A DNA stretch of 64,000 bases from positions 1,178,001 to 1,242,000 of the forward strand of contig CANNAD010000001.1 of NCBI GenBank assembly GCA_947502645.1, written 5' to 3'. Below are positions 44,374-52,880 of the stretch, piece after piece (within the stretch, counting starts at the first letter, position 1; the number at the start of each line of letters is the position of its first letter). The translations under genes were made by a program, and so were the position numbers. Origin of the DNA: an uncultured Micrococcaceae bacterium (GTDB lineage: Bacteria; Actinomycetota; Actinomycetes; Actinomycetales; Micrococcaceae). The notes beneath the pieces were generated by a model. That model was not told where the DNA came from. It was given only the letters and a program-made list of their open reading frames with translations, and searched no databases.

Positions 44374-45720
44374 ATGACAGAACACACGAAACCCCGCCCC
44401 TCGAACAGTATTCTGAGCCGGGGAAGTTACCCCGAGCATCTGCGCATCACTTCGATCCTGCGCAAGGAGACTGTCGGCGGGGTGCTCCTGCTCGTAGCCA
44501 CCGTCGTCGCGCTGATCCTGGCCAACAGCCCCGCCGCGGACTCCTACTTCAGCCTCCGCAATCTCGAGGTCGGGTATGAGCCGTGGCATCTGAAGCTCAG
44601 TCTCGGCGCATGGGCGGCGGACGGGCTTCTGGCGATTTTTTTCTTCCTGGCTGGCCTTGAGCTCAAGCGAGAATTTGTTGCCGGTGACCTCCGCACTCCC
44701 AGCCGCGCGATTGTTCCGGTGGCGGCAGCGGTGGGCGGCGTCATCGTCCCAGCCCTGATATTCGTTGCTATTGCCGCCAGCGCAGGCCCTGAAGTTCTTA
44801 CCGGGTGGGCTATTCCAACGGCCACGGACATCGCTTTCGCGGTGGCCGTCCTTGCTGTCGTCGGTACGCATCTACCGAGCGCCCTGCGCATCTTTCTTCT
44901 GACGCTCGCCGTGGTTGATGACCTGCTGGCCATAGCGATTATCGCCTTCTTCTACTCTGGCGACATTCACGCCGCGCCCCTCCTGCTGGCCTTGCTTCCG
45001 CTGGCCCTCTACGCGTTTCTGGCGCACAAGTATTCCGGGTTCTTCGGCCGCAAATCATCGGCTGCCTGGCTGTTCCTCCTGCCGATAGGGCTGCTGGTGT
45101 GGGCGCTGGTGCACGCTTCCGGCGTCCACGCGACGGTCGCCGGCGTCCTGCTCGGGTTCGCCGTGCCCGTCATGGCGGCCACGGTGAAAGGGCAGCCAAA
45201 GCCCGACGACGCCGGCCACGACGGTCTGGCGGCCACCCTTGAGCACCGGATTCGTCCGTTGTCCGCCGGGGTCGCGGTCCCGATTTTCGCGTTCTTCTCC
45301 GCCGGGGTGGCTATCGGCGGTTGGGACGGATTTGTCACTGCGGTGTCCGATCCGCTGGCGGTGGGGATCGTCGTCGCGCTTGTCGTGGGCAAACCGGTGG
45401 GCATCCTGCTGGCAACCTGGGGCGTCACGAAGGCTACCCGGGCTGAGCTGGACCCGGACCTGTCCTGGACTGACGTGCTCGGCGTTGCCATGCTTGCCGG
45501 TGTTGGATTCACGGTGTCCCTGCTGATTAGCGAGCTCGCATTCGGCAGCGGCAGTGTGCTCGATGACCACGGCAAGATCGCCATCCTCATCGGTTCGCTT
45601 CTCGCCGCGCTGCTGGCAACCGTTGTCCTGCGCGCACGCAACCGCCACTACCGGCGCCTGGAGTTGAAGGAAAAGATCGACGCCGACCACGACGGAACGC
45701 CCGACGCCTTCGAACGCTGA
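44374..45720 (+). CDS. nhaA: Na+/H+ antiporter NhaA
   Basis: This 448-residue secondary transporter with about 12 helices exchanges sodium or lithium for protons. [21 protein letters not shown] and [23 protein letters not shown] carry the two essential Asp residues of the family. [19 protein letters not shown] is also conserved. The C-terminal tail after the last helix is charged ([17 protein letters not shown]). The 5' region contains a short conserved-looking leader (see findings). Confidence 0.94.
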   Translation: MTEHTKPRPSNSILSRGSYPEHLRITSILRKETVGGVLLLVATVVALILANSPAADSYFSLRNLEVGYEPWHLKLSLGAWAADGLLAIFFFLAGLELKREFVAGDLRTPSRAIVPVAAAVGGVIVPALIFVAIAASAGPEVLTGWAIPTATDIAFAVAVLAVVGTHLPSALRIFLLTLAVVDDLLAIAIIAFFYSGDIHAAPLLLALLPLALYAFLAHKYSGFFGRKSSAAWLFLLPIGLLVWALVHASGVHATVAGVLLGFAVPVMAATVKGQPKPDDAGHDGLAATLEHRIRPLSAGVAVPIFAFFSAGVAIGGWDGFVTAVSDPLAVGIVVALVVGKPVGILLATWGVTKATRAELDPDLSWTDVLGVAMLAGVGFTVSLLISELAFGSGSVLDDHGKIAILIGSLLAALLATVVLRARNRHYRRLELKEKIDADHDGTPDAFER

Positions 45721-45748
45721 CGGTGGCTGCGGCGATAGACTGCCGCAT

Positions 45749-46609
45749 ATGAGCACCGGCCCCGTCGATCTCCCACATCCGGTCACCCGACAGTTTTTCC
45801 CCAGCCCTGTCCCGCCAGGAACGGGGTGGCCGGGAGATCCTGCCTCTCCCACCACCCCGGTGGCTGAAAACGCGGACGACGTCGTCTCCCAGGCCGGCAG
45901 TACCCGTCACCTTGACCTGCTGAACGCGCAGGTTTCAGTGTGCCGTGCGTGCCCGAGGCTGGTGGAGTGGCGGGAGCAGATCGCGCGCGACAAGCGCAAG
46001 GCGTCAGCGGCCGAACCATACTGGGGCCGTCCCATCCCCGGGTACGGTAGCGCACACCCGAGTGTCCTCATCGTGGGCCTGGCTCCCGCGGCAACGGGCA
46101 GCAACCGCACCGGGCGGGCCTTCACCGGGGACATGGCCGGCGTCTGGCTATTCGGCGCCCTCTACCGGGCGGGGCTCGCGGTTCAGGAAACGAGTGTTTC
46201 CGCAGGCGACGGTCAGGAACTCATCGATACGCGCATGGTCTCCACCGTCCGCTGCGCCCCACCGGACAACAAACCCACGATCGCCGAACGCGACACCTGC
46301 GCACCATGGCTCGATGCCGAACTGAAATTCGTCCTGCCCAGCGTGAAGGTAATCATGTGCCTTGGCTCCTACGGGTGGGCCGCCGCGTTCAGGGCACTGA
46401 AATCACGGGGATACCAGGTTCCTCGGCCGCTACCGAAATTCGGTCACGCCGCCCGCGTCGAAGTCCAACGTCCAGAAGGAGACGCAGGGGACGCCGTCGT
46501 CGTACTGGGGTGTTTCCACCCGAGCCAGCGGAACACCTTCACCGGAAAACTGACTGTCCCCATGATCGACGCCGTTGTGGGCGAAGCGGCGGCAATCGCG
46601 GGCAGGTAA
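45749..46609 (+). CDS. Uracil-DNA glycosylase, family 5 (UdgB-like)
   Basis: This 286-residue glycosylase carries an Fe-S cluster. QVSVCRACPRLVEWREQIARDK (about 62-83) gives two cluster cysteines. VRCAPPDNKPTIAERDTCAPWL provides the others. VLIVGLAPAATGSNRTGRAFTGD (about 105-127) and LGCFHPSQRNTFTGKLT are family 5 motifs. It acts on uracil and hypoxanthine in double-stranded DNA in characterised members. It begins 28 bp after nhaA and may share its transcript. With nei, lhr and alkA it adds to the repair genes in this window. Confidence 0.9.
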   Translation: MSTGPVDLPHPVTRQFFPSPVPPGTGWPGDPASPTTPVAENADDVVSQAGSTRHLDLLNAQVSVCRACPRLVEWREQIARDKRKASAAEPYWGRPIPGYGSAHPSVLIVGLAPAATGSNRTGRAFTGDMAGVWLFGALYRAGLAVQETSVSAGDGQELIDTRMVSTVRCAPPDNKPTIAERDTCAPWLDAELKFVLPSVKVIMCLGSYGWAAAFRALKSRGYQVPRPLPKFGHAARVEVQRPEGDAGDAVVVLGCFHPSQRNTFTGKLTVPMIDAVVGEAAAIAGR

Positions 46610-46618
46610 CTTCCGGGA

Positions 46619-47278
46619 CTATTTCGCTGGGGTGTAGGGCTGGAACGTGCCAATGGTCAACAGTTTGATGTCCTCATTGGCGCAGCCCGTGCTCTTGAAC
46701 GGAACCAGCAGGGAATTGGTGTCCTCCGGCGGGTAGACGCGGATGGCCGTGGTCTTGACCTCCTCGCACTCCGTGTACTTACCGGCCCGCGCCTCCGTCA
46801 ACTGGGCGGCAGCGGATTCGCCGGGCTTCAGCTCGTTGGCAACAGGGGCTTTCTTGGATTCACGCTCGGCCGCGGCGCCCACCTGCTCGCCGTCCGCCAC
46901 GAAGGAAACACCAGCCCAACCGTGCAATACACAACTCTTGCTGCCCGTGTTCGTCAACACCAGTTCACGGGAGACGCCTCCCGCCGCGCCCGCACCCGGC
47001 TCGGTGACGACCTCACCACTCAACATCCCCGCCGTGCAACGGTTCTGAATGGCGTCCGTGGACGTCGGGGTCGGCGTCGCCGTCTCAACCGGGGCAGCAG
47101 GCGTAGTGGCATCCGACGACGCCGTAGCGTCCGACGTCGGAATGGCCTCTGACGCCGTAGTCGGTGAGGTGTCACTCGAAGCCTCTGGCGAAGAAGCGCC
47201 ACACCCCCCGAGGAACAGCAGCGAGCCGACGGCCGCTGCAACAACGAGGGTGTGGGACTTGCTACGCACAAAGTTCAT
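46619..47278 (-). CDS. DUF4232 lipoprotein
   Basis: This 219-residue exported lipoprotein has a lipobox (LFLGGCGA, about 21-28), a long Ser/Thr/Ala/Pro linker (about 30-80) and a DUF4232 domain. The domain has RELVLTNTGSKSCVLHGWAGVSFVADGEQVG (about 104-134), GESAAAQLTEARAG and a C-terminal CxN-type cysteine in FKSTGCANED. DUF4232 proteins are common in actinobacteria and of unknown function. It lies between UdgB and YcnI with no clear operon link. Confidence 0.88.
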   Translation of the reverse strand: MNFVRSKSHTLVVAAAVGSLLFLGGCGASSPEASSDTSPTTASEAIPTSDATASSDATTPAAPVETATPTPTSTDAIQNRCTAGMLSGEVVTEPGAGAAGGVSRELVLTNTGSKSCVLHGWAGVSFVADGEQVGAAAERESKKAPVANELKPGESAAAQLTEARAGKYTECEEVKTTAIRVYPPEDTNSLLVPFKSTGCANEDIKLLTIGTFQPYTPAK

Positions 47279-47341
47279 ACCAACACCTCACCGTAACGAC
47301 GTGACCGAGTCAACCATGACGCGGCCAGCGATGCACAGACT

Positions 47342-48049
47342 TTATCTGGAGGTCTCCCTTGTACGGCTCAACGCGATGCCACCCAGGACCACCCCGAGGA
47401 CCCCCGCAGCCAGGCCAAGGTAGCCCGGAATCTGGGAGGCGTCGTCGCCCTCCCGGCCCGCTTCAGCGAGGTCTTCGCCGTCCTCTTCACCGTCCGACGC
47501 CGCGTGGTGGCCCTCTTCGCTGGCCTTAGTCAGCGTGTATGTAGGGGCAGGGGACTCCAACTCGTGCGGGTCCTGATCCTCAGCAGGCATTTCCGCCCAG
47601 TCAGTCTGGCCCTTCTCGCACTCCTGCAACACAGGGAACGCAAGCGTTTCACCAGCCTTTTCCGGATTCTGCATGGCAACCTCGAACGCCATCCGATAGC
47701 CATCCTCGAGCGGCGTCTTGGCAGTGTAAACAATCTGACCAACATGCTTGGTGATGGTGCTGCCATCTTCGAGAGTCAACGGCTCGTCCAACTTCTCCTC
47801 AACCTTCTTCACATCCCACCCCTCGTAAACAGTGGGCTTCGCATCCGCAACACTGTCCGGAATGTTGATGGTGAAACTGGTGGTCGGTGACCCCTCACAA
47901 CCGTGCGACGACGAGAATGTGAGAACAGAGTAGGCGCCCGCGGCCGTGGTGTCCGGCTCAACGGTAACGTGTGCGCTCGCGGACGCGATCCCCGCGGTCA
48001 TCAGGCCTACAGTCGCGGCGGATGCAAGGAGGGTACGGCGAATTTTCAT
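47342..48049 (-). CDS. YcnI-family copper-binding membrane-anchored protein
   Basis: This 235-residue exported DUF1775/YcnI protein has a signal peptide ending ASASA (about 26), which leaves His as the first mature residue (AHVTVEPDTTAAG). That His is used for Cu(II) binding in characterised members. The domain continues with SSHGCEGSPTTSFTINIPDSV and ends before a Glu/Asp-rich linker. One C-terminal helix, IPGYLGLAAGVLGVVLGGIALS, anchors it. The start at 48049 (MKIRRTL) follows AAAGG. The next gene upstream on the same strand encodes a membrane protein that is often paired with YcnI. Confidence 0.9.
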   Translation of the reverse strand: MKIRRTLLASAATVGLMTAGIASASAHVTVEPDTTAAGAYSVLTFSSSHGCEGSPTTSFTINIPDSVADAKPTVYEGWDVKKVEEKLDEPLTLEDGSTITKHVGQIVYTAKTPLEDGYRMAFEVAMQNPEKAGETLAFPVLQECEKGQTDWAEMPAEDQDPHELESPAPTYTLTKASEEGHHAASDGEEDGEDLAEAGREGDDASQIPGYLGLAAGVLGVVLGGIALSRTRETSR

Positions 48050-48107
48050 GGTGGAACCTTTCACTGTGCGCGGCTCTGCGGCCTGCGCTGAGTCTTGTGG
48101 ATTCGGG

Positions 48108-48749
48108 TTAGTGAGAGGTGACGGGTGGGCCGCGGAGTGGTGGTGCCACGAGGTATGGAGGGGTGGCCAGGGCCCTGTCAGTGGCCTTGATGCTCAGGCG
48201 GACCGTGGGGGTGATTGCCGTTGTCTTCAGCGGGCTGAACAGGGGCTTCAGCCACGCTAGCGTCGCATGGACGGCTTGCTCTCCACGGGTGATGACGACG
48301 GCGGTGACCAGTGTTGCCAGGACGTGCGCGGCGAACATGGCAGCGCCTATGCCGGTGCCCAGTCCGGCCGCTGTTCCGGCCGCTGTTCCGGCCGCTATTC
48401 CGGCTGCTGGGCCGGCGTCGAGTGCCTGGTGCTGAAGCGGAATCGTGTCCGTGGCGCAGGTGATTATGGCGTGGTGCGCGTGTGTTGCGGCTTCGCAGCG
48501 GGCTGTGGACGAGAGCATTCCGAACAGGTGATGAAATGCGACCTGCGCTGCGCCCAGAATCAGCGTCAGCGCTGGCAGGGGCAGCGTCCGTTTCGCCGCC
48601 ATGGTCACGGCGAGCATGGTCAGGGCTGCCAGCCCGACGACGATGGCCGGCTCGGGAAGCGACCCACCGCCGGTCACATGGGCAAGGGATGAGAGCGCGA
48701 TGATCACCACGGTAATCACGCTCGCGCGGAGCAGCCTTGCGTGACGCAC
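48108..48749 (-). CDS. Membrane protein in YcnI cluster
   Basis: This 213-residue membrane protein has about four segments: ASVITVVIIALSSLAHVTGGG, then IVVGLAALTMLAVTMAA, LTLILGAAQVAFHHLFGML and AAMFAAHVLATLVTAVVI. His residues occur near the outer face (AFHHLFGM, THAHHAII). The region AGPAAGIAAGTAAGTAAGLG is encoded by 12-bp repeats. GTG at 48749 is preferred to the track's start, because AGGAGG lies 7 bases upstream. It probably shares a transcript with ycnI. No named family is recognised. Confidence 0.72.
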   Translation of the reverse strand: MRHARLLRASVITVVIIALSSLAHVTGGGSLPEPAIVVGLAALTMLAVTMAAKRTLPLPALTLILGAAQVAFHHLFGMLSSTARCEAATHAHHAIITCATDTIPLQHQALDAGPAAGIAAGTAAGTAAGLGTGIGAAMFAAHVLATLVTAVVITRGEQAVHATLAWLKPLFSPLKTTAITPTVRLSIKATDRALATPPYLVAPPLRGPPVTSH

Positions 48750-48915
48750 GACCCCTCCTTTTCTATCGCTTGTAGAACTCGGCACTCAGTCTAGGCTAGT
48801 TCGTTGCTGCTCGCCGGTTGGCTGGGTCGCGGACACTCGGAGGGTTTAGAACCTTGGGGGCTTTTGCGCGCTTCGTGCGTCTCGTGAGTTAAGTGCCCCG
48901 TGTGCGTTGTGGCTT

Positions 48916-49019
48916 GAGTGCACAGTTGCTGTGATCTTCAGCCCCATCTTGTCCGTCGAGTGCACAGTTGCTGTGACCTTGACAGCGGCAAGGTCACATT
49001 ATGTGTACGAAGTTTTGGC
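48916..49019. repeat. Dispersed intergenic hairpin repeat, copy B, with partial tandem duplication
   Basis: GAGTGCACAGTTGCTGTGATCTT (48916-48938) is repeated as GAGTGCACAGTTGCTGTGACCTT at 48958-48980. A hairpin GTGACCTTG / CAAGGTCAC (48973-48997) and GTGTACGAAGTTTTGG follow. From CGTCGAGTGCACAG to GTTTTGG (48954-49018) it aligns without gaps to the reverse complement of copy A at 27.35 kb. It abuts the rlmH stop. Confidence 0.85.
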
Positions 49020-49475
49020 TTATTCGTGGTGGTAGGGGCGTCCGCTGGCGATCTCTTGGGCGCGATAGAGCTGTTCGATGACGATGAGGCGGACGAGTTG
49101 GTGGGGGAACACGAGTGGTGAGAGTGACCAGGTGAAGTCGGCTCGTTGGTGGACGGTGTCATCGACTCCGTACGCTCCGCCGATGATGAGCGTGATGTTC
49201 TTGGCGGAGTCGAGGGGTTGCTGGAGTGTCTGGGCGAGCTTGGGTGAGGTGATGGCTTTGCCGCGTTCGTCGAGCAGTATGAGGTAGTCGGTTCCGACTT
49301 TGGCGAGTAGTCTCTCTGATTCTTCTTTGCGGGCTGCGTCCCCTTCGCGTGAGGAGTGGGGGATGGGCTGCCAGCTGACGTCGAAGGGTTTTTTGAGGCG
49401 TTTTTCGTAGCGCGTTATGCCTTCTGATACCCATGACTCATGTTTTTTGCCGACGGTGAGGATGCGCAGTGCCAT
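49020..49475 (-). CDS. rlmH: 23S rRNA pseudouridine(1915)-N3 methyltransferase
   Basis: This 151-residue SPOUT methyltransferase modifies pseudouridine 1915 in helix 69 of 23S rRNA. ALRILTVGKKHESWVSEGITRYEKRL is the N-terminus. LILLDERGKAITSPKLAQTL and ITLIIGGAYGVDD, then LSPLVFPHQLVRLIVIEQLYRAQEIASGRPYHHE, form the knotted AdoMet site and the conserved C-terminus. It is full length. Copy B of the dispersed repeat begins right after its stop. Confidence 0.94.
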   Translation of the reverse strand: MALRILTVGKKHESWVSEGITRYEKRLKKPFDVSWQPIPHSSREGDAARKEESERLLAKVGTDYLILLDERGKAITSPKLAQTLQQPLDSAKNITLIIGGAYGVDDTVHQRADFTWSLSPLVFPHQLVRLIVIEQLYRAQEIASGRPYHHE

Positions 49476-49502
49476 GAGGTCATTCTCTCCTACACGGTGC
49501 GG

Positions 49503-50162
49503 TCAGTACGGTTCCGGCCACGCCATGTCTGCGATGATCCAGCCGCCATCGGTTGGTGTCAGGGTCATCTCCCACGTTGCACTTTCTGTGCCGTCTCCGG
49601 TGCTCGATACTTTTCTAGGCGCTTTGTAATATTTGTGTGGTTTTTGGACGAGTTTGGCTTCGCCGAATATGTTCCCGTGCTGATTGGTCCTCATGCTGGA
49701 GTATGTGAGCCGACTGTGGATCTCACCGCCTGTTGCCCAGTAATCATTCTTTGCCATGTATTCCGGAGTCTCCAAAAAGCGATTGCACATCTGGCAGCTA
49801 GTTTTTGCGAGCGGTGCGAGAACATCCGTGGACCGGGTGGCAATCGAGTAGTTCACTATGTCGAAGTAGTAGTCCACAAACGCCTTGAATCCTTCTTCGG
49901 TGTGTTCCTTCGCGACGGCTGGCATCTGTGGAATGGGGACATTCTCCGCGGGCCCTTCGGCGGAAGCGGCCTTGTACTTTGCCGAGGATGAGGCGGACGG
50001 TGTTGGCGTTGGTTCTGACACCGTGGTTTCGGTTTCAGGGCTTGCTGTCTGGGTTGTGCTGGTGGTTGTGGGTGTTGTTGCGCATCCGGTGAGCGAAAGG
50101 GCTGCGGCGAGGCAAATAGTTGTGAGGCGGTTGAGGTTGCGGGCATGGGGAGACTGGGGCAT
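49503..50162 (-). CDS. DUF6318 family lipoprotein (paralogue 1)
   Basis: This 219-residue exported lipoprotein has a lipobox (LSLTGCAT, about 22-29) and a Thr/Ser/Pro linker. The domain is ASAEGPAENVPIPQMPAVAKEHTEEGFKAFVDYYFDIVNYSIATRST (about 66-112), followed by KTSCQMCNRFLE with a CxxC and a C-terminal TPTDGGWIIADMAWPEPY. It matches the second lipoprotein at 51191-51826 along its length. DUF6318 is a Micrococcales lipoprotein family of unknown function. It lies 63 bp after the PKD-like gene and completes a three-gene secreted module. Confidence 0.85.
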   Translation of the reverse strand: MPQSPHARNLNRLTTICLAAALSLTGCATTPTTTSTTQTASPETETTVSEPTPTPSASSSAKYKAASAEGPAENVPIPQMPAVAKEHTEEGFKAFVDYYFDIVNYSIATRSTDVLAPLAKTSCQMCNRFLETPEYMAKNDYWATGGEIHSRLTYSSMRTNQHGNIFGEAKLVQKPHKYYKAPRKVSSTGDGTESATWEMTLTPTDGGWIIADMAWPEPY

Positions 50163-50225
50163 GACGTTCCTTGGTGGGGCGGCTGTGGTGGCCGATGTTT
50201 TGCTGGATGGTCGGGTGGGGTGTGG

Positions 50226-51194
50226 TTAGCAGCCCCAGTCTTCAGGGTTTTCGGCGCATGTTCCGTCGACTAGGCGGGATTCGGAGCGCCAGACGCTCAT
50301 GGTCACTGGTTCTGATGCCACTTGCGCTTGTCCTCGGATGGCTTGCCATGGTCCTCCTTCTACGGAGAATTCGCCTCGGAAGTATGTGGTGAGTTGGATG
50401 TTGTAGTCGCCTGTTTCTTGGTAGGCGTAGCTGGTGAAGGTGTGTTCGCCTAGGTCGGTTTCGTGAATGGCGATGCCGGCTTCTGGCATGGGGCCTCGTG
50501 TGGTGCCGTCGCCGTAGTTCCAGGTGTAGCTCACTGGCATGGCGCGAACTTCGACTGCTTTGTTGAGCAGAGTGATGTTGAATGTCTGGGTTTCTACTTC
50601 GGCGTAGAAGTTGTTGTGAGCTCGAATGAGTGTGTGTGGACGCGGTTGAACGCCAATATTTGCAGAGATGATGGTAAGTCTTTGGAAGTCCTCCAAAGTC
50701 ACTACAGGATCTTCATCTGGCCGGGGTAGCGCAGGGTCATGCGGTCCGACGCAGCGAGGGCTGCCTACTCTCTGAGCTGTTCTGGGATCTTGATCTGGCT
50801 TATTAAGAATGCGCCAGGTCTGAAGGAGCGACTCTCCGTCCTTACATGTTGGCGCGGAACCCAGACAAATTGGGTCAAGGTTGCTTTCTGCGTCGGAGCA
50901 GGCGATTTGGTCCCAGTAAATATAAAGTGGCGTCTCTGGATCACTCGGTTTTGGATCCGTCGGTGATCCCGGAGGGGTGCCTGGTAGTGGCAACGGGGCC
51001 GTTTCTATAGGAGGCTTCGCGTCAGGAGCGCAATGTCGGCCGCCCAGTTCCGTTGAGTCACCATCAAAATCGCCCTCAATTTTGCAGCGTGTTTCATCCG
51101 CGTTTGCGGCAGGCATGGCAAGGAATATGATAATGCAGGATAGCAGTACAAAGAAGGCAGTAAAGAATTTCTGGACTTTCCAAGGGGTAGTCAT
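50226..51194 (-). CDS. Secreted PKD-like domain protein
   Basis: This 322-residue exported protein has a signal peptide (FFTAFFVLLSCIIIFLAMPAANA, about 10-32). A Pro-rich linker with several Cys follows (CKIEGDF, RHCAPDAK, CSDAESNLDPICLG). The C-terminal part is a PKD-like domain with VSYTWNYGDGTTRG (about 220-233) and GEHTFTSYAYQETGDYNIQLTTYFRGEF. It ends WRSESRLVDGTCAENPEDWGC. PKD-like domains usually mediate extracellular protein or sugar contacts. It overlaps the upstream DUF6318 gene by 4 bp (ATGA). Base composition is visibly less GC-rich than the flanks. Confidence 0.82.
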   Translation of the reverse strand: MTTPWKVQKFFTAFFVLLSCIIIFLAMPAANADETRCKIEGDFDGDSTELGGRHCAPDAKPPIETAPLPLPGTPPGSPTDPKPSDPETPLYIYWDQIACSDAESNLDPICLGSAPTCKDGESLLQTWRILNKPDQDPRTAQRVGSPRCVGPHDPALPRPDEDPVVTLEDFQRLTIISANIGVQPRPHTLIRAHNNFYAEVETQTFNITLLNKAVEVRAMPVSYTWNYGDGTTRGPMPEAGIAIHETDLGEHTFTSYAYQETGDYNIQLTTYFRGEFSVEGGPWQAIRGQAQVASEPVTMSVWRSESRLVDGTCAENPEDWGC

Positions 51195-51826
51195 TTCGAC
51201 GATCCCATGTCTACCACGATCCAGCCATTTGCAGCTGCCTTAAAAAACATCTGCCACTTAATGCCCCAATTGGCATCGTTGGCCGAGCGATCCGTCTTGG
51301 AGTCATGGTTTATGAATGATTTCTGATTGAATTTGACCTGCCCGTATTTGTAACCCATCGGTCGCTCTGACATGTCAACATAAACAAGATCCAGATTTGT
51401 CTCACCACCGACTCGCCATGCCCCAGCGGCATGGTCGGTCTGAATGTCGTAGACAATTTGGCTGCAAGTGCCACAAAGCGGATTTGTGTACTGGCTAAGC
51501 AGATCTGTGGATTGTGATTCATACGAATAGTCGATCAGATCATAGTAGTACTCAATGAACGCCTTCAGGCCCTCCTCCGTGTGCTCTTTCGCGATCGCTG
51601 GCATCTCAGGGACAGGCACATTCTCGGCGGGTCCGTCAGCAGATGCCGGCTTGTAAGTCGGGGTTGGTGTCGGGGTGGCCGTTGCGGGGGCGGGTCCCGA
51701 GTCAGGCCCAGGACTGCTCATATCTGCCGAGGGAGATCCTGCGCATCCTGCTACTAGTAGCAGGGAGGAGAGGGCCAGTGCACTGGTCCGGAGCAGGCTG
51801 GAGTTCTTCAGGGGAAGGCGAGACAT
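51191..51826 (-). CDS. DUF6318 family lipoprotein (paralogue 2)
   Basis: This 211-residue exported lipoprotein has a lipobox (LLVAGCAG, about 22-29) and a Pro/Thr linker. It shares PASADGPAENVPVPEMPAIAKEHTEEGLKAFIEYYYDLIDYS with paralogue 1. A CxxC is present (NPLCGTCSQIVYD), and the C-terminus is KAAANGWIVVDMGSSK. It is the first gene of the module and overlaps the PKD-like gene by 4 bp. The two paralogues differ most in the last third, as would be expected if they bind different partners. Confidence 0.85.
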   Translation of the reverse strand: MSRLPLKNSSLLRTSALALSSLLLVAGCAGSPSADMSSPGPDSGPAPATATPTPTPTYKPASADGPAENVPVPEMPAIAKEHTEEGLKAFIEYYYDLIDYSYESQSTDLLSQYTNPLCGTCSQIVYDIQTDHAAGAWRVGGETNLDLVYVDMSERPMGYKYGQVKFNQKSFINHDSKTDRSANDANWGIKWQMFFKAAANGWIVVDMGSSK

Positions 51827-51932
51827 TGAAGTTCCTGGGTCTGTGAGAACGATTGTTATCTGAGCAGTTCAGATTCACAGTACCGAACATCTGGTCCCCG
51901 TGCGCAAAGTTATCCACATCCATGAGCTGCAG

Positions 51933-52300
51933 TCAGCCCGGCCGCGTACCGCTCTCCAGCCGATCAAAGACGGATTCGAGAATGGTGATCTTTTCCTCGG
52001 CGAAGAGCACTTCGGGACCGGCGGGTGCCAGACTATTGAATGGTGATTCGTAGAGCTGGCCGACTTCCATGACTCCGTTGCGGGTGAGGTGCTCAACGAT
52101 CAGGTTGATGAAGTTCAGTTGCGCAGCATTGAACGTGTTGCCGGTGATGAACTCGTCATGGATTCCCGTACGGCTTCGGGTTTCAACCCGACCAGTGATC
52201 GCACAAAGTATCCAAGTTCGCCCGATGATGCTCGCTCAAGGTCCTCGCGTGATCCAGCTCCGCTTTCCAGGAGGAGACCTTCGAGTCCAAGGAACCCAAC
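51933..52300 (-). pseudogene. Decayed HsdR (type I restriction R subunit) C-terminal fragment
   Basis: Two minus-strand frames together read as the C-terminal domain of a type I restriction R subunit / DEAD-box helicase (EcoEI_R_C type). One frame gives LESGAGSREDLERASSGELG then YFVRSLVGLKPEAVRESM (to about 52157). After a one-base shift the other frame gives FITGNTFNAAQLNFINLIVE, EHLTRNGVMEVGQLYESPFN and SLAPAGPEVLFAEEK, ending in TGA at 51933. The helicase and nuclease parts are missing. No hsdM or hsdS is nearby. This marks a lost restriction system. Confidence 0.72.
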
Positions 52301-52351
52301 CGCCCGTGGGATAGTTGAACGAACACCATTTCTTCGACTCGAGGACCCTCT

Positions 52352-52813
52352 ATGTCTCCCCGCAAACTGTTCCGCGCCGTCGCCTTCGCTGAGGCGGTGA
52401 CGTGGACGCTGCTGCTGGTCGGCCTGTTCCTGAAGTACGTCACGGAGACCACGGAGATCGGCGTCCGCATTGGCGGCGGTATCCACGGGTTCGTGTTCCT
52501 CTGCTACGTGGTTGTCACCGTGTTCACCTGGGTCAATCAGAAGTGGCCGGCGAAGACCGGTGTGATCGCCGTCGTCTCCGCCGTCATCCCCTATGCCACT
52601 ATCCCTGTGGAGAAATCCCTGGATCACCGGGGAATGCTCGACGGCGGTTGGCGCCTCGCTGCCGGGGGAGAGGAACCGCACGGTTTCGTTGAGAAGGTTC
52701 AGGCGTGGGTACTTCGCCATCTGCTGTTGGCGGTGGTTATCGCCGTCGTCGCGGTCGCGGTTGTCTTCAGTGTCCTGCTGATGCTTGGCCCTCCCGGTGA
52801 GTGGTTCAGCTAA
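52352..52813 (+). CDS. DUF3817 membrane protein
   Basis: This 153-residue membrane protein is of the DUF3817 family. KLFRAVAFAEAVTWTLLLVGLFLKYV (about 4-29) and GGIHGFVFLCYVVVTVFTWVNQKW hold the family's first two helices. A TGVIAVVSAVIPYATIPVEKSLDHRG stretch follows, then a hydrophilic loop and a last helix (LLLAVVIAVVAVAVVFSVLLML). It is typical of actinobacteria and of unknown function. The C-terminal helix after the loop goes beyond the core domain. Confidence 0.88.
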   Translation: MSPRKLFRAVAFAEAVTWTLLLVGLFLKYVTETTEIGVRIGGGIHGFVFLCYVVVTVFTWVNQKWPAKTGVIAVVSAVIPYATIPVEKSLDHRGMLDGGWRLAAGGEEPHGFVEKVQAWVLRHLLLAVVIAVVAVAVVFSVLLMLGPPGEWFS

Positions 52814-52880
52814 CAGCCAGAATGGGTAGCGACGCGCAACCTGGTGTGCCTACGGTGGAGACCCCGACGGAAGGAATCCC

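Noticed and set aside
52115-52720. 201-residue minus-strand ORF as a whole
   Set aside because: The upstream two-thirds is a shadow of the DUF3817 gene; only the C-terminal ~60 residues are kept, as part of the HsdR remnant.
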